This document shows, piece by piece, positions 9,056 to 17,404 of a stretch of DNA of 50,470 nt. The notes under the pieces are model-generated. The model made no database searches, was not told the origin of the DNA, and saw only the letters and a program-made list of their open reading frames with translations. The stretch's first letter is position 1; each line of letters starts with the position of its first letter. Source of the stretch: an uncultured Lactobacillus sp. (GTDB taxonomy: Bacteria; Bacillota; Bacilli; Lactobacillales; Lactobacillaceae); contig CANRQR010000007.1 in NCBI GenBank assembly GCA_947641735.1, positions 1-50,470 of the forward strand. The letters are read 5' to 3'. Both the position numbers and the translations under genes were made by a program.

Positions 9056-10582
9056 ATGACTTTTACCAAAAAAGCAGCCACTTTTTTAGCAACTATTGTG
9101 TTAAGTACAACTACTTCTACCGTTATAGTTACTAACGCACAGGCTGCAACCTTTACTAAAGATGAAATTCAAGAAGTTCATCAAATTCAAAATCAATATA
9201 AAAATTTACCTAAAGAAAATTTTAATGCAGATAATCTTTATGCCAGCACTCCTCATCTCACGGCTCCCTTTTCACCCGGTTCTGTTACAAATTCTTATAT
9301 CAATTCTCAATTAGATTATATTAATTTTTACCGAGCTTTATTTGACTTACCAAGTATTTCAACAAATAAAACCGATAATGATAACGCTCAAATCACGGCA
9401 AGCGTTATGGCCGCAATCAAAGCTAACCCATTCACTAACCAACATGGCCTCCCTAGTGAAACTAAACCTGATTATATTAATGAGAGGTACTGGACAATTG
9501 CCAAAAACGTCTCTGCAAGTTCAAACCTTAACTTTAACGTAAGTAATCAATCCGCTGGGGACGTAATCACAGATTTATTAACTGATACCTATAATCTTGA
9601 TGGTTCAGACACGGGACACCGCGCATGGCTTTTATCTAGTCGACTTACAACTACAGGTATTGGCGCCGCTTATGGTGAAAATAATTATCGCTATTCTGTT
9701 CAACAAGTTGCCTATCCAAGTGATGGCTACAAAGCAGCTGCAAAAAGTACAGTTGCTTATCCAAATAGTGGCGTTTTTCCAATCGAATTACTTCAGGGAA
9801 ATAATATCGCCTGGTCCCTCTATTTATCGGACAAAACTATTTTTGGTACTCCCAAAATTACAATTACTGATCTTGATACCGGTCAAACAAGTCAAGCAAC
9901 AAAAGTTAATAACTTTAGTAACAAAGGATACGGTTATTTCGACACTATTCTGACCTATTCTCCTGGAGATATTAAGTTAGTCTCAGGACATGAATATAAC
10001 GTAAATATTTCTAATGTCTATCAGTACAGCTTTAAGCTTTTTAATCAAGTAGCAGCCAATCAACCAAAATTAGAAGTTTCGGAAGATAGCACTAAGACTA
10101 AAAACAAGGTTAAAAATTCATCTACTATCTCATCCTCTCAAAATATTAAAGAGGCTACTGATGAAACAACCCGCAATATCTTAAAACAAGCTGATGATCC
10201 TTCTTCAAATACAACCATTAAATCTGCTCTTTTACTTCAAGCAGAAGAGTTACGTGATTCTTTAAATAAAAATCGTCGCATGAACCCGATAATTTTTGGT
10301 CGTTCTTATCAAGACGGTTACTCTTACTACAATTTAGGTGAAGATCAATGGTTCCATAATTTCTATGTTTACGGTAATCCAGACCTAACTGCCGGCGTAG
10401 TAAATATTGATAATAGTTCTCTTGATACTCATATTTACACTAGCCCTTATCCTAGTTTACAAAAAACAACTTCTAATCACGTTACCCCTGGAAAAAGCTA
10501 TGCTTACGGTCAATCTATTACAACCAACCATACAACTTGGTATTATCTTGGTAAAAATCAATGGATTAGGCAATTTAATTAA
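9056..10582 (+). CDS. Secreted CAP-domain (SCP-like) protein with C-terminal SLAP/SH3-like repeats
   Basis: A 508-residue exported protein. The start is ATG 9056, directly after AAAAGGAG, giving a signal peptide MTFTKKAATFLATIVLS ending near NAQA-ATF. A CAP domain spans about residues 80-230, with LDYINFYRALFDLP near its start and GHRAWLLSSRL as the CAP signature. A beta-rich region (about 230-345) and a Ser/Lys-rich linker follow. Two related C-terminal segments (YYNLGEDQWFHNF and WYYLGKNQWIRQF) resemble the wall-binding SLAP or SH3-like modules of lactobacilli. It has no LPXTG motif, so attachment would be non-covalent. CAP proteins of lactobacilli have no settled role; adhesion or peptidoglycan-related roles are guesses. 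It is monocistronic and diverges from ddl. Confidence 0.8.
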   Translation: MTFTKKAATFLATIVLSTTTSTVIVTNAQAATFTKDEIQEVHQIQNQYKNLPKENFNADNLYASTPHLTAPFSPGSVTNSYINSQLDYINFYRALFDLPSISTNKTDNDNAQITASVMAAIKANPFTNQHGLPSETKPDYINERYWTIAKNVSASSNLNFNVSNQSAGDVITDLLTDTYNLDGSDTGHRAWLLSSRLTTTGIGAAYGENNYRYSVQQVAYPSDGYKAAAKSTVAYPNSGVFPIELLQGNNIAWSLYLSDKTIFGTPKITITDLDTGQTSQATKVNNFSNKGYGYFDTILTYSPGDIKLVSGHEYNVNISNVYQYSFKLFNQVAANQPKLEVSEDSTKTKNKVKNSSTISSSQNIKEATDETTRNILKQADDPSSNTTIKSALLLQAEELRDSLNKNRRMNPIIFGRSYQDGYSYYNLGEDQWFHNFYVYGNPDLTAGVVNIDNSSLDTHIYTSPYPSLQKTTSNHVTPGKSYAYGQSITTNHTTWYYLGKNQWIRQFN

Positions 10583-10675
10583 TAAACTAATACTTTAAAA
10601 GAGCTTATAAAGTAACTAATTTGTAATTTAAGAATATTCTTTTGGTACAATCCAAACATATTATATTATTTAAGA

Positions 10676-10893
10676 ATAATTAATGGTTTCAACTTGATTT
10701 AAAGCTTAATTACTGTAAAAATAAGTATTGAGAAATGGTTGAGGACCCTTACAAGAGCCATTATGGCTGTTGCATATTACAATTATTTTATACCCTAACT
10801 ACTTTACACTTACTTGAATACAATTAAGATCATCCAATCCGGCGCCATTTCCCAGAAAAAGGTCTCAGGTTAAAACCTGAGACCTTTTTGTGT
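10676..10893 (+). ncRNA. Candidate structured small RNA
   Basis: GAGAAATGG (10730-10738) can pair with CCATTTCCC (10845-10853) as a closing stem. An inner hairpin CAA-G-AGCC-loop-GGCT-G-TTG lies at 10752-10772. A TTGGTA/TATTAT promoter with 16-bp spacing lies upstream and a strong intrinsic terminator follows at once. Size (about 215 nt) and layout would suit a 6S-like RNA, but I cannot assign a family. Inference from structure only. Confidence 0.3.
10857..10893. terminator. Bidirectional Rho-independent terminator
   Basis: AAAAAGGTCTCAGGTT and AACCTGAGACCTTTTT form a 16-bp near-perfect stem with A/T runs on both sides. It serves the plus-strand unit and the convergent membrane-protein gene. 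Confidence 0.93.
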
Positions 10894-10906
10894 GCTTATT
10901 AAAATT

Positions 10907-11746
10907 TTATTCAGCGCTAGTAATTTGCCAAGTAATAGTACTAATTACAAATAAAACTACACCAACAATTACTAATTCCAAGAAAATGCCACTAGCTATT
11001 TCTAAAAAATAACCAATATTTAAAATAAAGCCTTCAACATCAAAAATTGTTGGAATAAATGCTAGTAATCCAAAGATCACAATCATACAAATTGCCGCTC
11101 TCATCCCTCCAGCAGCAACCATATGAATTAAACGTCTAGTTGAAACAATTTCTTGTAATCTTTTAATTTGCTGATAAGCTAAGATACCTACAAAAATAAT
11201 TATCAAAATGCTCAAAACTAATAATACTATCTCGATATTTGCCATTAATGTAGCATTAGCTAAACCAAAACTGGTGATAATTGCATAAAGTCCACCATTT
11301 TTATTTTTCCTGAGCTTTTCTTGTACGGATTTAGCTTCCATGGAAGAATTATCATCTATTTTTGTTAATATAATTTTTCTAATTTGACCAGCTAAACTTG
11401 AATTCTCAGCTCTAAATAGATGGATGCCCAAGGTATAATCAATCATCGCATCTGCAATTGGTCTTGTTTGTTCAACGGTAAGAAGATTATTAGTGCTATT
11501 ATTACTACTTCTATCAGCACCAATTGCCGCAGCGAAATTATCAAACTTCTGATTAATATATCGTTCAGCTACTACTCCGTTGCTTTCCTTTGCAATTTGA
11601 CTCTTCATAAAAATTGGATTCATAAAAGTTACTAAGCCAAAAAATAAGACCACAATTGTAAAGATTGCAATTCCAAAGGATCTTTTATCATGCACAGTTT
11701 GAGCTTGATCAATTCTACGTAACTCACTGCGTGTGCGTACTGCCAT
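10907..11746 (-). CDS. Integral membrane protein of unknown function, TetR-linked
   Basis: A 279-residue membrane protein that I do not recognise as a named family. It has one N-terminal membrane segment (about 24-44), an external region of about 120 residues rich in polar residues, and then three membrane segments (about 168-190, 210-232, 240-272). ATG at 11746 is preceded by GGAAGG. It lies 21 bases downstream of a TetR-family gene on the same strand, so it is the probable target of that regulator. By analogy with other TetR-membrane protein pairs it may take part in efflux or envelope stress, but it has no transporter signature. Confidence 0.6.
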   Translation of the reverse strand: MAVRTRSELRRIDQAQTVHDKRSFGIAIFTIVVLFFGLVTFMNPIFMKSQIAKESNGVVAERYINQKFDNFAAAIGADRSSNNSTNNLLTVEQTRPIADAMIDYTLGIHLFRAENSSLAGQIRKIILTKIDDNSSMEAKSVQEKLRKNKNGGLYAIITSFGLANATLMANIEIVLLVLSILIIIFVGILAYQQIKRLQEIVSTRRLIHMVAAGGMRAAICMIVIFGLLAFIPTIFDVEGFILNIGYFLEIASGIFLELVIVGVVLFVISTITWQITSAE

Positions 11747-11767
11747 TTCCTAGACCTTCCTTAAAAA

Positions 11768-12427
11768 TTAATTGTCAAACATCTCATTGATTGTTTGGGT
11801 CAAAGTAGCTAGTTCATATTTTTGTAAAGCAGATTTTGCCTCATCAATTGTTTGATCTACCTTAGACTCATCCATTGATAGAAATGTTGACATAAAAGTT
11901 TTTACCATTATATCAGAAATTTCATCTGCATCTAAATCCAATTCAGCACGTTTTATGTATAAACTTCCGCCAGCTGTGACAATAAAGTTTAAGCCAATCT
12001 GAACCTGACGGTCACTTCCAAGATCATGCTTAACTCCTTCATTTCTAAGCCAATCGTCAAGAATTTGACTCCAGCGATCTAGGGAATCACTATCGCTTAA
12101 AATGCTCTTAACTACACGCTCTACTCCTTCATCTTGAATACCTTGCTCTAAAATTAAATAAATAAAAATTTTCATTTTAGAATATGTATTTAAGTCTTTA
12201 AAGTCAGTCGCATTTAAACTTTTTAAAACAGCCGTCATAAAGTTAGTAACAATTTCTGTAATTAACAGATTTTTATGTGGGTAGTAAGATTGGAGCAATG
12301 ATTTAGAAATCCCCGACTTATCTGCAATCATTTGCAGCGATACATTCTCCATCCCTCTCTTTTTCAGAAGGATAAAAGTATTGCGTAATATTTCATGCCG
12401 TCTTACTAAATTTTTTTGTCTTGCCAT
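11768..12427 (-). CDS. TetR/AcrR family transcriptional regulator
   Basis: A 219-residue regulator. The N-terminal TetR helix-turn-helix covers about residues 8-55 (RHEILRNTFILLKKRG, then MIADKSGISKSLLQSYYPHK). The rest is an all-helical ligand-binding and dimer domain. ATG at 12427 has GAGGAAA upstream. It is the first gene of a two-gene unit with the downstream membrane protein. A 13-bp palindrome overlaps its likely -10 box, which suggests autorepression. The ligand is unknown. Confidence 0.85.
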   Translation of the reverse strand: MARQKNLVRRHEILRNTFILLKKRGMENVSLQMIADKSGISKSLLQSYYPHKNLLITEIVTNFMTAVLKSLNATDFKDLNTYSKMKIFIYLILEQGIQDEGVERVVKSILSDSDSLDRWSQILDDWLRNEGVKHDLGSDRQVQIGLNFIVTAGGSLYIKRAELDLDADEISDIMVKTFMSTFLSMDESKVDQTIDEAKSALQKYELATLTQTINEMFDN

Positions 12428-12457
12428 ATCTTTTTCCTCGTACTATTTATTCTATTC

Positions 12458-12470
12458 CTATACAGTATAG
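12458..12470. promoter_or_regulatory. Candidate TetR operator over the tetR promoter
   Basis: CTATACAGTATAG is a perfect palindrome around one central base. Read on the minus strand it contains TATACT, a plausible -10 box with TTGTAA 18 bases upstream. A repressor bound here would block its own promoter. Inference. Confidence 0.5.
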
Positions 12471-12556
12471 CGTTTTCATAGTGTTAATTACAATTATTAT
12501 ACCAAGTGCTATTACTAATAACGAATTAGGATTTATTTTTTTAATTAATCCTATAT

Positions 12557-12586
12557 AAAAAACTGACGCTTTGTCCGTCAGTTTCT
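12557..12586 (-). terminator. Terminator of the amino acid permease gene
   Basis: On the minus strand, AAACTGACGGACAAAGCGTCAGTTTTTT forms a stem followed by a T run just past the permease stop codon. Confidence 0.85.
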
Positions 12587-12591
12587 TCTCA

Positions 12592-13947
12592 CTATTTACT
12601 TTTTCTTCTCTCTAAAAGAGTATAGCTTAAGGCTAAAGCTAAAATAAAAATAATTGAAATAATTAATGGTAGTCTAGTTGCTGGAATTAAAGCTAATATT
12701 ACTAAAATTACTAAATAAAAAATTATTGTAATCCAGCTCGTTATTGGAAAACCAGGCATTCTAAACTTGCCAAGTTGTCCCTTATTTTCTGCTCGATACT
12801 TCAAGTGAGTCCACATAATAATTATCCAAACCATAATAAAGTTAATTGTTGAAACACTAGAAATAATATCAAAAACTTGAGCCGGCATAATATAGTTAAG
12901 AATTACTACAATGAATAGAATCAAAGATGAAAATGTTAAGGCATTATTCGGAACAGCCTTTTTACTTAACTTGCCGAATCTCTTAGGTGCATTATTGCCT
13001 CGAGATAAAGCATATAAGGATCTACTAGTTGAAAAAATTGCACTATTTGTCGCTGACATTGCTGCTGTTAAAACAACAAAGTTTAAAATTCCGGCAGCTG
13101 CTGGAATACCAATTGCTCCAAAAACTTGTACAAAAGGACTGGTTGTAGTAACAATCTTATTCCATGGATAAACTGCCATAATAGCAATCATCGAGCCAAC
13201 ATAAAACAATCCAATTCTAACTGGCAAAGTATTTATTGCCTTGGGAATATCTTTGTCAGGATTAGCTGTTTCACCAGCTGTCAGTCCCACAATTTCAATT
13301 CCTACAAATGCAAAAACTACCATCTGAAATGACTTCAGAAAGCCCCAGGATCCTGTTGGGAAAAAGCCACCATAGTTTACCAAGTTACTTAGTGAAACAG
13401 TTCTAGAATCGATTTTAGTATGCATAATTAAAAGAATTAGTCCCGTAATGATCAAAGCTAAGATAGCTAAAACCTTAATCATTGAAAACCAACTCTCAAG
13501 CTCTCCAAATAGTCCCACATTAACCATGTTAACTAACATTAACAAGATCACGATCACTAATGGGCCTATCCATTGAGGCAGATCTTTAAACCAATATTTC
13601 AAATAAATTCCCGTTGCAGTTAAATCAGCCATAGCTAAACTAAGCCAGCATAGCCAGTAAGTCCAGCCTGCAACAAATTCCATTCTATTTCCAAGATATT
13701 TTTTCACTGATTCAATAAATGAGTGTTGCTCAGGATCCGCTAAAATTAATTCTCCTAAGGCCCTCATCATAAAAAAGCTAATAATACCAACGATCAAATA
13801 AGATAAGATAATTGATGGACCAGCACTTTGAATAGCTGTACCAGACCCTAAAAATAATCCAGTACCGATGGCTCCACCAATTGCAATCATTGTTACATGA
13901 CGACTCTTAAGTGATCTTTTTAACTTTAGCTTCTCCTTTTCATCCAA
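12592..13947 (-). CDS. Amino acid permease (APC superfamily, AAT family)
   Basis: A 451-residue proton-coupled amino acid transporter with about 12 membrane segments. The family N-terminal motif is intact (SRHVTMIAIGGAIGTGLFLG, 16-35), as are ALGELILADPEQHSF and the GETANPDKDIPKAI loop. The gene is monocistronic. It is expressed from a strong promoter (TTGACA, 16 bp, TATAAT on the minus strand) and has a leader of about 115 nt carrying a terminator-like hairpin. The substrate cannot be read from sequence; AAT members carry lysine, aromatic, branched or small amino acids. GGGAGG lies 13 bases before ATG, a rather long spacing. Confidence 0.85.
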   Translation of the reverse strand: MDEKEKLKLKRSLKSRHVTMIAIGGAIGTGLFLGSGTAIQSAGPSIILSYLIVGIISFFMMRALGELILADPEQHSFIESVKKYLGNRMEFVAGWTYWLCWLSLAMADLTATGIYLKYWFKDLPQWIGPLVIVILLMLVNMVNVGLFGELESWFSMIKVLAILALIITGLILLIMHTKIDSRTVSLSNLVNYGGFFPTGSWGFLKSFQMVVFAFVGIEIVGLTAGETANPDKDIPKAINTLPVRIGLFYVGSMIAIMAVYPWNKIVTTTSPFVQVFGAIGIPAAAGILNFVVLTAAMSATNSAIFSTSRSLYALSRGNNAPKRFGKLSKKAVPNNALTFSSLILFIVVILNYIMPAQVFDIISSVSTINFIMVWIIIMWTHLKYRAENKGQLGKFRMPGFPITSWITIIFYLVILVILALIPATRLPLIISIIFILALALSYTLLERRKSK

Positions 13948-13971
13948 TTTTATAGTCCTCCCTTAAAGACA

Positions 13972-14010
13972 AAAATGCCTCTAGTATTTAACATATACTA
14001 GAGACATTTC
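13972..14010 (-). terminator. Terminator-like hairpin in the permease leader (possible attenuator)
   Basis: The arms ATGCCTCTAGTAT and ATACTAGAGACAT (one mismatch) form a stem followed on the minus strand by TTTTTG. It lies between the permease promoter and its ribosome binding site, so it can end transcription early. A second inverted repeat (CAATTAATTG within 14034-14055) lies upstream in the leader. Confidence 0.6.
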
Positions 14011-14067
14011 TTTTTATGAAATTAAAATTCTTGTATAGTCAATTAATTGGCTATTTTATTTGTTTGT

Positions 14068-14095
14068 ATTATAACTTGCATGAGAAAATTGTCAA
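14068..14095 (-). promoter_or_regulatory. Sigma-A promoter of the permease gene
   Basis: On the minus strand, TTGACA (14095-14090), a 16-bp spacer and TATAAT (14073-14068) match the consensus exactly. Transcription would start near 14061. Confidence 0.8.
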
Positions 14096-14177
14096 ATTAT
14101 GTCTGGAAGGCTAGTCATGATTTTAAGGATAGATTTAATTAGATTTTACTCTTAATTAAATATAAAATGTTCAAACA

Positions 14178-14220
14178 CAAAAAGACTGATCTAAACTTTA
14201 AACCAAGATCAGTCTTTTCT
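14178..14220 (-). terminator. Terminator of prs
   Basis: AAAAGACTGATCT and AGATCAGTCTTTT are perfect 13-bp arms just past the prs stop codon, with a T run on the minus strand. Confidence 0.9.
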
Positions 14221-14243
14221 TAAATATTAAATTTTAATGTGAA

Positions 14244-15233
14244 TTATCCTTGAATTCTGTTTTGTTCATCAAAAATTTGGTGAATTGACTTATCGTTGTA
14301 AATATAATCAATACCTTTAGCAAGTAAACGTGCTACAGATAAACGAACCATTCTATCTGGGTACTTCTTATGCTTAATAGTATCAGTTACTACGATTTGT
14401 TCTACTGGCAATTCGTTCAATACATCGATTGCATTTTGAGAAAGTAGTGCGTGAGTTGCAGCAACATAAACTTTCTTAGCACCAGCAGCTAAAACTGATC
14501 TAGTTGAAGAAGCAATTCTAGAACCAGTATCAATCAAGTCATCAACGATAATGACTGTCTTGTCTTTGACGTCCCCAATCATATCATGAGCTTCTGCGTC
14601 ATAACGTGCACCACGTTGATCAACAATAGCAATTGGAGCATCGAAGTATGAACCAAAAGTACGTGCAAGTTTTGCACCAGAGTGATCAGGAGAAACAACT
14701 ACTACATCATCATTATCCTTGCTTGCAATACCATTGTCTAAGAAGTATTGAGCTAAAATTGGCATCGCATGTAAGTGATCAACTGGGATATTGTAGAAAC
14801 CTTGAATTTGAGATGCATGTAAATCAACTGCAATTAAATCATCAATATCAGTCAATTGAAGCAAGTTAGCCAATAATTTTGCAGTAATTGGTTCACGTGA
14901 ACGATTCTTAGTATCTTGACGAGAATATGCCATATAAGGAATTACTACGTTAACAGAGTGAGCAGATGCACGATGTAAAGCATCCAATACAATCATTAGT
15001 TCCATGAAGTTTTCATTCACTGGATCTTGAATAGATTGAATTACGTAGACATCACAGCCTCTAACACTTTCTGTAATGTTTACTTGAATTTCTCCGTCAC
15101 TAAAGTGTTGAACAGCAGTTTCAAGTAATGGCTTATCCAAAGCAGCCGCAATTCTTTCTGCTAGGGCTTGGTTTCCACCAAGTCCGATTAATTTCATTGG
15201 GTGCAACATTTCATGCAATTCTTCTTTTTTCAT
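14244..15233 (-). CDS. prs: Ribose-phosphate pyrophosphokinase (PRPP synthetase)
   Basis: Transfers pyrophosphate from ATP to ribose 5-phosphate, giving PRPP for purine, pyrimidine, NAD, histidine and tryptophan synthesis. The 329-residue length is normal. Visible motifs are VVIPYMAYSRQDTKNRSREP (flexible loop and ATP site), DLHASQIQGF (ribose 5-phosphate region) and the PRPP-binding loop VIIVDDLIDTGSR. ATG at 15233 follows AAGGAAGGG. It ends in its own terminator and appears monocistronic. Lactobacilli often carry two prs copies; whether this is the main one cannot be seen here. Confidence 0.96.
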   Translation of the reverse strand: MKKEELHEMLHPMKLIGLGGNQALAERIAAALDKPLLETAVQHFSDGEIQVNITESVRGCDVYVIQSIQDPVNENFMELMIVLDALHRASAHSVNVVIPYMAYSRQDTKNRSREPITAKLLANLLQLTDIDDLIAVDLHASQIQGFYNIPVDHLHAMPILAQYFLDNGIASKDNDDVVVVSPDHSGAKLARTFGSYFDAPIAIVDQRGARYDAEAHDMIGDVKDKTVIIVDDLIDTGSRIASSTRSVLAAGAKKVYVAATHALLSQNAIDVLNELPVEQIVVTDTIKHKKYPDRMVRLSVARLLAKGIDYIYNDKSIHQIFDEQNRIQG

Positions 15234-15315
15234 TAATTTGCCCTTCCTTGTAAAATTAACAGCTATTCTTATTATAACGAAAAATTCCTATTTTGCTCTA
15301 CTTTTCAGCTGTAGA

Positions 15316-15678
15316 TTATAAATGATTATTTTCAGCTGCCTTAATTTGATCTAAACGACCAACAACATAAGTATAAAAATCTTCTGCATCTTGTGGGTTT
15401 GTATTTTCAAAAGCACGTAAAATAATGGCTAGCTCGTCTTTTCCCATTTGATGTAAGGTGGCAGTTTGATAAAGCATGGGATTATCTCCCTTAGGTACTA
15501 ATTTTAGAAAGCCGTTAATTAATAGATGTGCTTTTTTATAAACTACTGCTTGCAGACTATGAATATCTAACACTACTTCACGCTTACCTAAAAATAAAGG
15601 TCCTGTATGCTTCACAGTAATCTTATCTCCCTCTACTACCATTTCTCCATTCATTCCCTGCACTGCTATTTCTTTCAT
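15316..15678 (-). CDS. Small PH-like (DUF4429-type) protein
   Basis: A 120-residue soluble protein. The N-terminal 75 residues are beta-rich (VQGMNGEMVVEGDKITVKHT, then REVVLDIHSLQAVVYKKA) and resemble the PH-like DUF4429 fold. The C-terminus is helical (ELAIILRAFENTNPQDAEDF). No membrane segment or catalytic motif is visible. It lies 82 bases upstream of prs on the same strand, between two terminators, and may be transcribed with prs. No function can be assigned. Confidence 0.65.
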   Translation of the reverse strand: MKEIAVQGMNGEMVVEGDKITVKHTGPLFLGKREVVLDIHSLQAVVYKKAHLLINGFLKLVPKGDNPMLYQTATLHQMGKDELAIILRAFENTNPQDAEDFYTYVVGRLDQIKAAENNHL

Positions 15679-15750
15679 AATCCTTATCCTCTGCCTCGTT
15701 AATTTATACTTTATATATTAATTCTATCTGATTTAAGTACAAAAAGAAAA

Positions 15751-15778
15751 AGAGGACTAGTAAACTAGTCCTCTTTAC
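15751..15778. terminator. Terminator overlapping the 3' end of a hydrolase gene
   Basis: AAAGAGGACTAG, a short loop and CTAGTCCTCTTT form a 12-bp stem. One arm encodes the last three residues (Lys-Glu-Asp) and the stop codon of the hydrolase gene ending at 15765. A-rich and T-rich flanks are present on both strands. Confidence 0.85.
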
Positions 15779-16427
15779 AAAAATCTTTAATTAAGTCTAA
15801 TAATTTTAAACTATGAACAACATAACTGTAGTGAGTTTGACGCGGCATTAAGACTAACCGACAATTAGGTAGTAACTGACTATACCAGCGAACATGTTCG
15901 ACTTTAACCCAATCTCTTTCTCCAACAACACATAGAGTAGGAGTTTTTATTCGCTTTAGCGTTTCAACAGGAATATGACTTTCTCTTAAAGCCACCTTAC
16001 TATCTCGATCCCCTTTAAAAAATCCACGAATTGTATTAGCAGCAATATGTTTTGCGTTCACACCATTTCCATTAACGTAAGTTCCGGCAACTATTACTTT
16101 AGAAACTAACTCTAGAGCCTGGGCAGCTAAAGAAAGAGCTACTAAACCACCTGAACCAAAGCCTAAAATATATGGCTTATCTAACTTAAGCGCGTTAATA
16201 AAGGCTCGTAAGTCTTCTACCTCTGTTTGATAGTGCTCACTTGCCTCTCCTTCACTTAGTCCATGACCACGCATATCAGGAACTACCACAGTATAGTATA
16301 GAGAAAGAGGTGCAACTAGCTTATCAAAGATCCCACCGTCTTGATGATGTCCATGCAATAAAATTAAGGGATGTCCTTTACCTAATTTTTGATAGTAAAT
16401 CTTTACCCCATTAACTTTTACTTTCAT
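15765..16427 (-). CDS. Alpha/beta hydrolase-fold protein lacking the nucleophile serine
   Basis: A 220-residue alpha/beta hydrolase with LLHGHHQDGG (oxyanion loop, 23-32), DMRGHGLSEG (51-60), the acid Asp172 in VVGERDW and His199 in RQTHYSY. The nucleophile elbow reads LGFGSGG, where relatives have LGFSDGG. Gly91 therefore occupies the nucleophile position and a Ser follows one place later. Asp and His being kept suggests either a shifted serine or a protein with a non-esterase role. It lies 24 bases after the glycosyltransferase gene on the same strand, with AAAGGA before ATG 16427, so the two form an operon. Confidence 0.8.
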   Translation of the reverse strand: MKVKVNGVKIYYQKLGKGHPLILLHGHHQDGGIFDKLVAPLSLYYTVVVPDMRGHGLSEGEASEHYQTEVEDLRAFINALKLDKPYILGFGSGGLVALSLAAQALELVSKVIVAGTYVNGNGVNAKHIAANTIRGFFKGDRDSKVALRESHIPVETLKRIKTPTLCVVGERDWVKVEHVRWYSQLLPNCRLVLMPRQTHYSYVVHSLKLLDLIKDFCKED

Positions 16428-16451
16428 ATTTATTCCTTTAGTTGTAAGTTC

Positions 16452-17282
16452 TTATAAATCTTGATGGTCAAAATCGCTTAAAGATGCCTTTTTGGCGATT
16501 TTTTTACTTTCTTTTTGAGTCTCACGCTCTGCCATTAAGCTTTTAATAATCTGGCGCCAAACCCGATAATTTGCTCTAAAATTATCAGGTATTTTCTTTG
16601 GATTAAGATCGTGAACCATGCTATCTGCTCTCTGCCAGTAATGATAATAAGGAGTTGAGCTGTAGTAAAAGCCATTAGTCAAAGATACATATTTAACATT
16701 GAAAATCTGATCTTCCATAAATGCCAGATCTTCTACAAAACGCAAGTGATACTTTTTAATGATGCTAATTTTGTATCCCTTATTCCAGGTATAACCCTTA
16801 ACAGGTGAGCCAAATACATTGGTCATCTTTAAATAGGCTTCTCTTTTATCAATTAAGCCACCACTTTGCTTACTTCCTACAGGATGACTCTCATGACGCT
16901 TTTCTGAATCAATCCAAAAACCACAAGAAACAATATCAACATCTGGGTGCTCATCAAAGGCTCTGACAAAGTATGCAGTATAACCTGAATCTACCCAATC
17001 ATCCCCATCATGAAAAGTAAAATATGGTGTAGTTACGTGAGTCATTCCAACATTTCTAGCGTCAGAAAGCCCTCCATTTTTCTTATTAATAATATCAAAA
17101 TAAAGAAACCGATCCCGGTATGACTCGGCTATTTCACGAGTTCTATCCTTTGATCCGTCATTAACAATTAGTAATTTAAAATTTCTATCTTTTTGTTTAG
17201 CTAAAGCGTCAAGTGCCCGACCTAAATACTTTTCCATATTGTAGACGGGCATAATCACCGTTAACATTGGCTGGCGTAACAC
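16452..17282 (-). CDS. Family 2 glycosyltransferase
   Basis: A 276-residue GT-A fold sugar transferase. The nucleotide-sugar site is TVIMPVYNMEKYLGRAL (8-24) with NDGSKDRT (41-48), and the metal-binding region is FHDGDDWVDSG. GLSDARNVG is the usual GT2 loop. It has no membrane segment and would act at the inner face of the membrane on a lipid- or wall-linked acceptor. GTG at 17282 is preferred over ATG 17267 because AAAGGAGG lies 8 bases before it. The C-terminus is Lys/Ser-rich. It is transcribed with the downstream hydrolase-fold gene. Donor and acceptor are unknown. Confidence 0.85.
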   Translation of the reverse strand: MLRQPMLTVIMPVYNMEKYLGRALDALAKQKDRNFKLLIVNDGSKDRTREIAESYRDRFLYFDIINKKNGGLSDARNVGMTHVTTPYFTFHDGDDWVDSGYTAYFVRAFDEHPDVDIVSCGFWIDSEKRHESHPVGSKQSGGLIDKREAYLKMTNVFGSPVKGYTWNKGYKISIIKKYHLRFVEDLAFMEDQIFNVKYVSLTNGFYYSSTPYYHYWQRADSMVHDLNPKKIPDNFRANYRVWRQIIKSLMAERETQKESKKIAKKASLSDFDHQDL

Positions 17283-17404
17283 GGCGTCTGCCTCCTTTTG
17301 CTTATGATTATAGCATCTTAATACTTATTTACATAATTCACTTGATTATTTAGGTTATAATATAGCCATTAAAATGAGTATCTTTCATAAGGAGAATAAT
17401 TATT

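Larger units (their letters stand above)
10583..10906. other. Gene-free stretch between CAP gene and membrane-protein gene
   Basis: No convincing protein gene is present. It holds a possible promoter (TTGGTA at 10642, TATTAT at 10664), a candidate structured RNA (10676-10893) and a strong terminator. A 30-codon frame from ATG 10736 lacks a ribosome binding site. Confidence 0.6.

Noticed and set aside
10736-10828. 30-codon open frame from ATG 10736
   Set aside because: No ribosome binding site and no recognisable composition; it overlaps the RNA-like stem.
14889-14904. Second parS-like palindrome (TGGTTCACGTGAACGA) inside prs
   Set aside because: Only 13 of 16 positions match and the outer bases that ParB reads are wrong. 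It lies in conserved coding sequence (RSREP region of prs).
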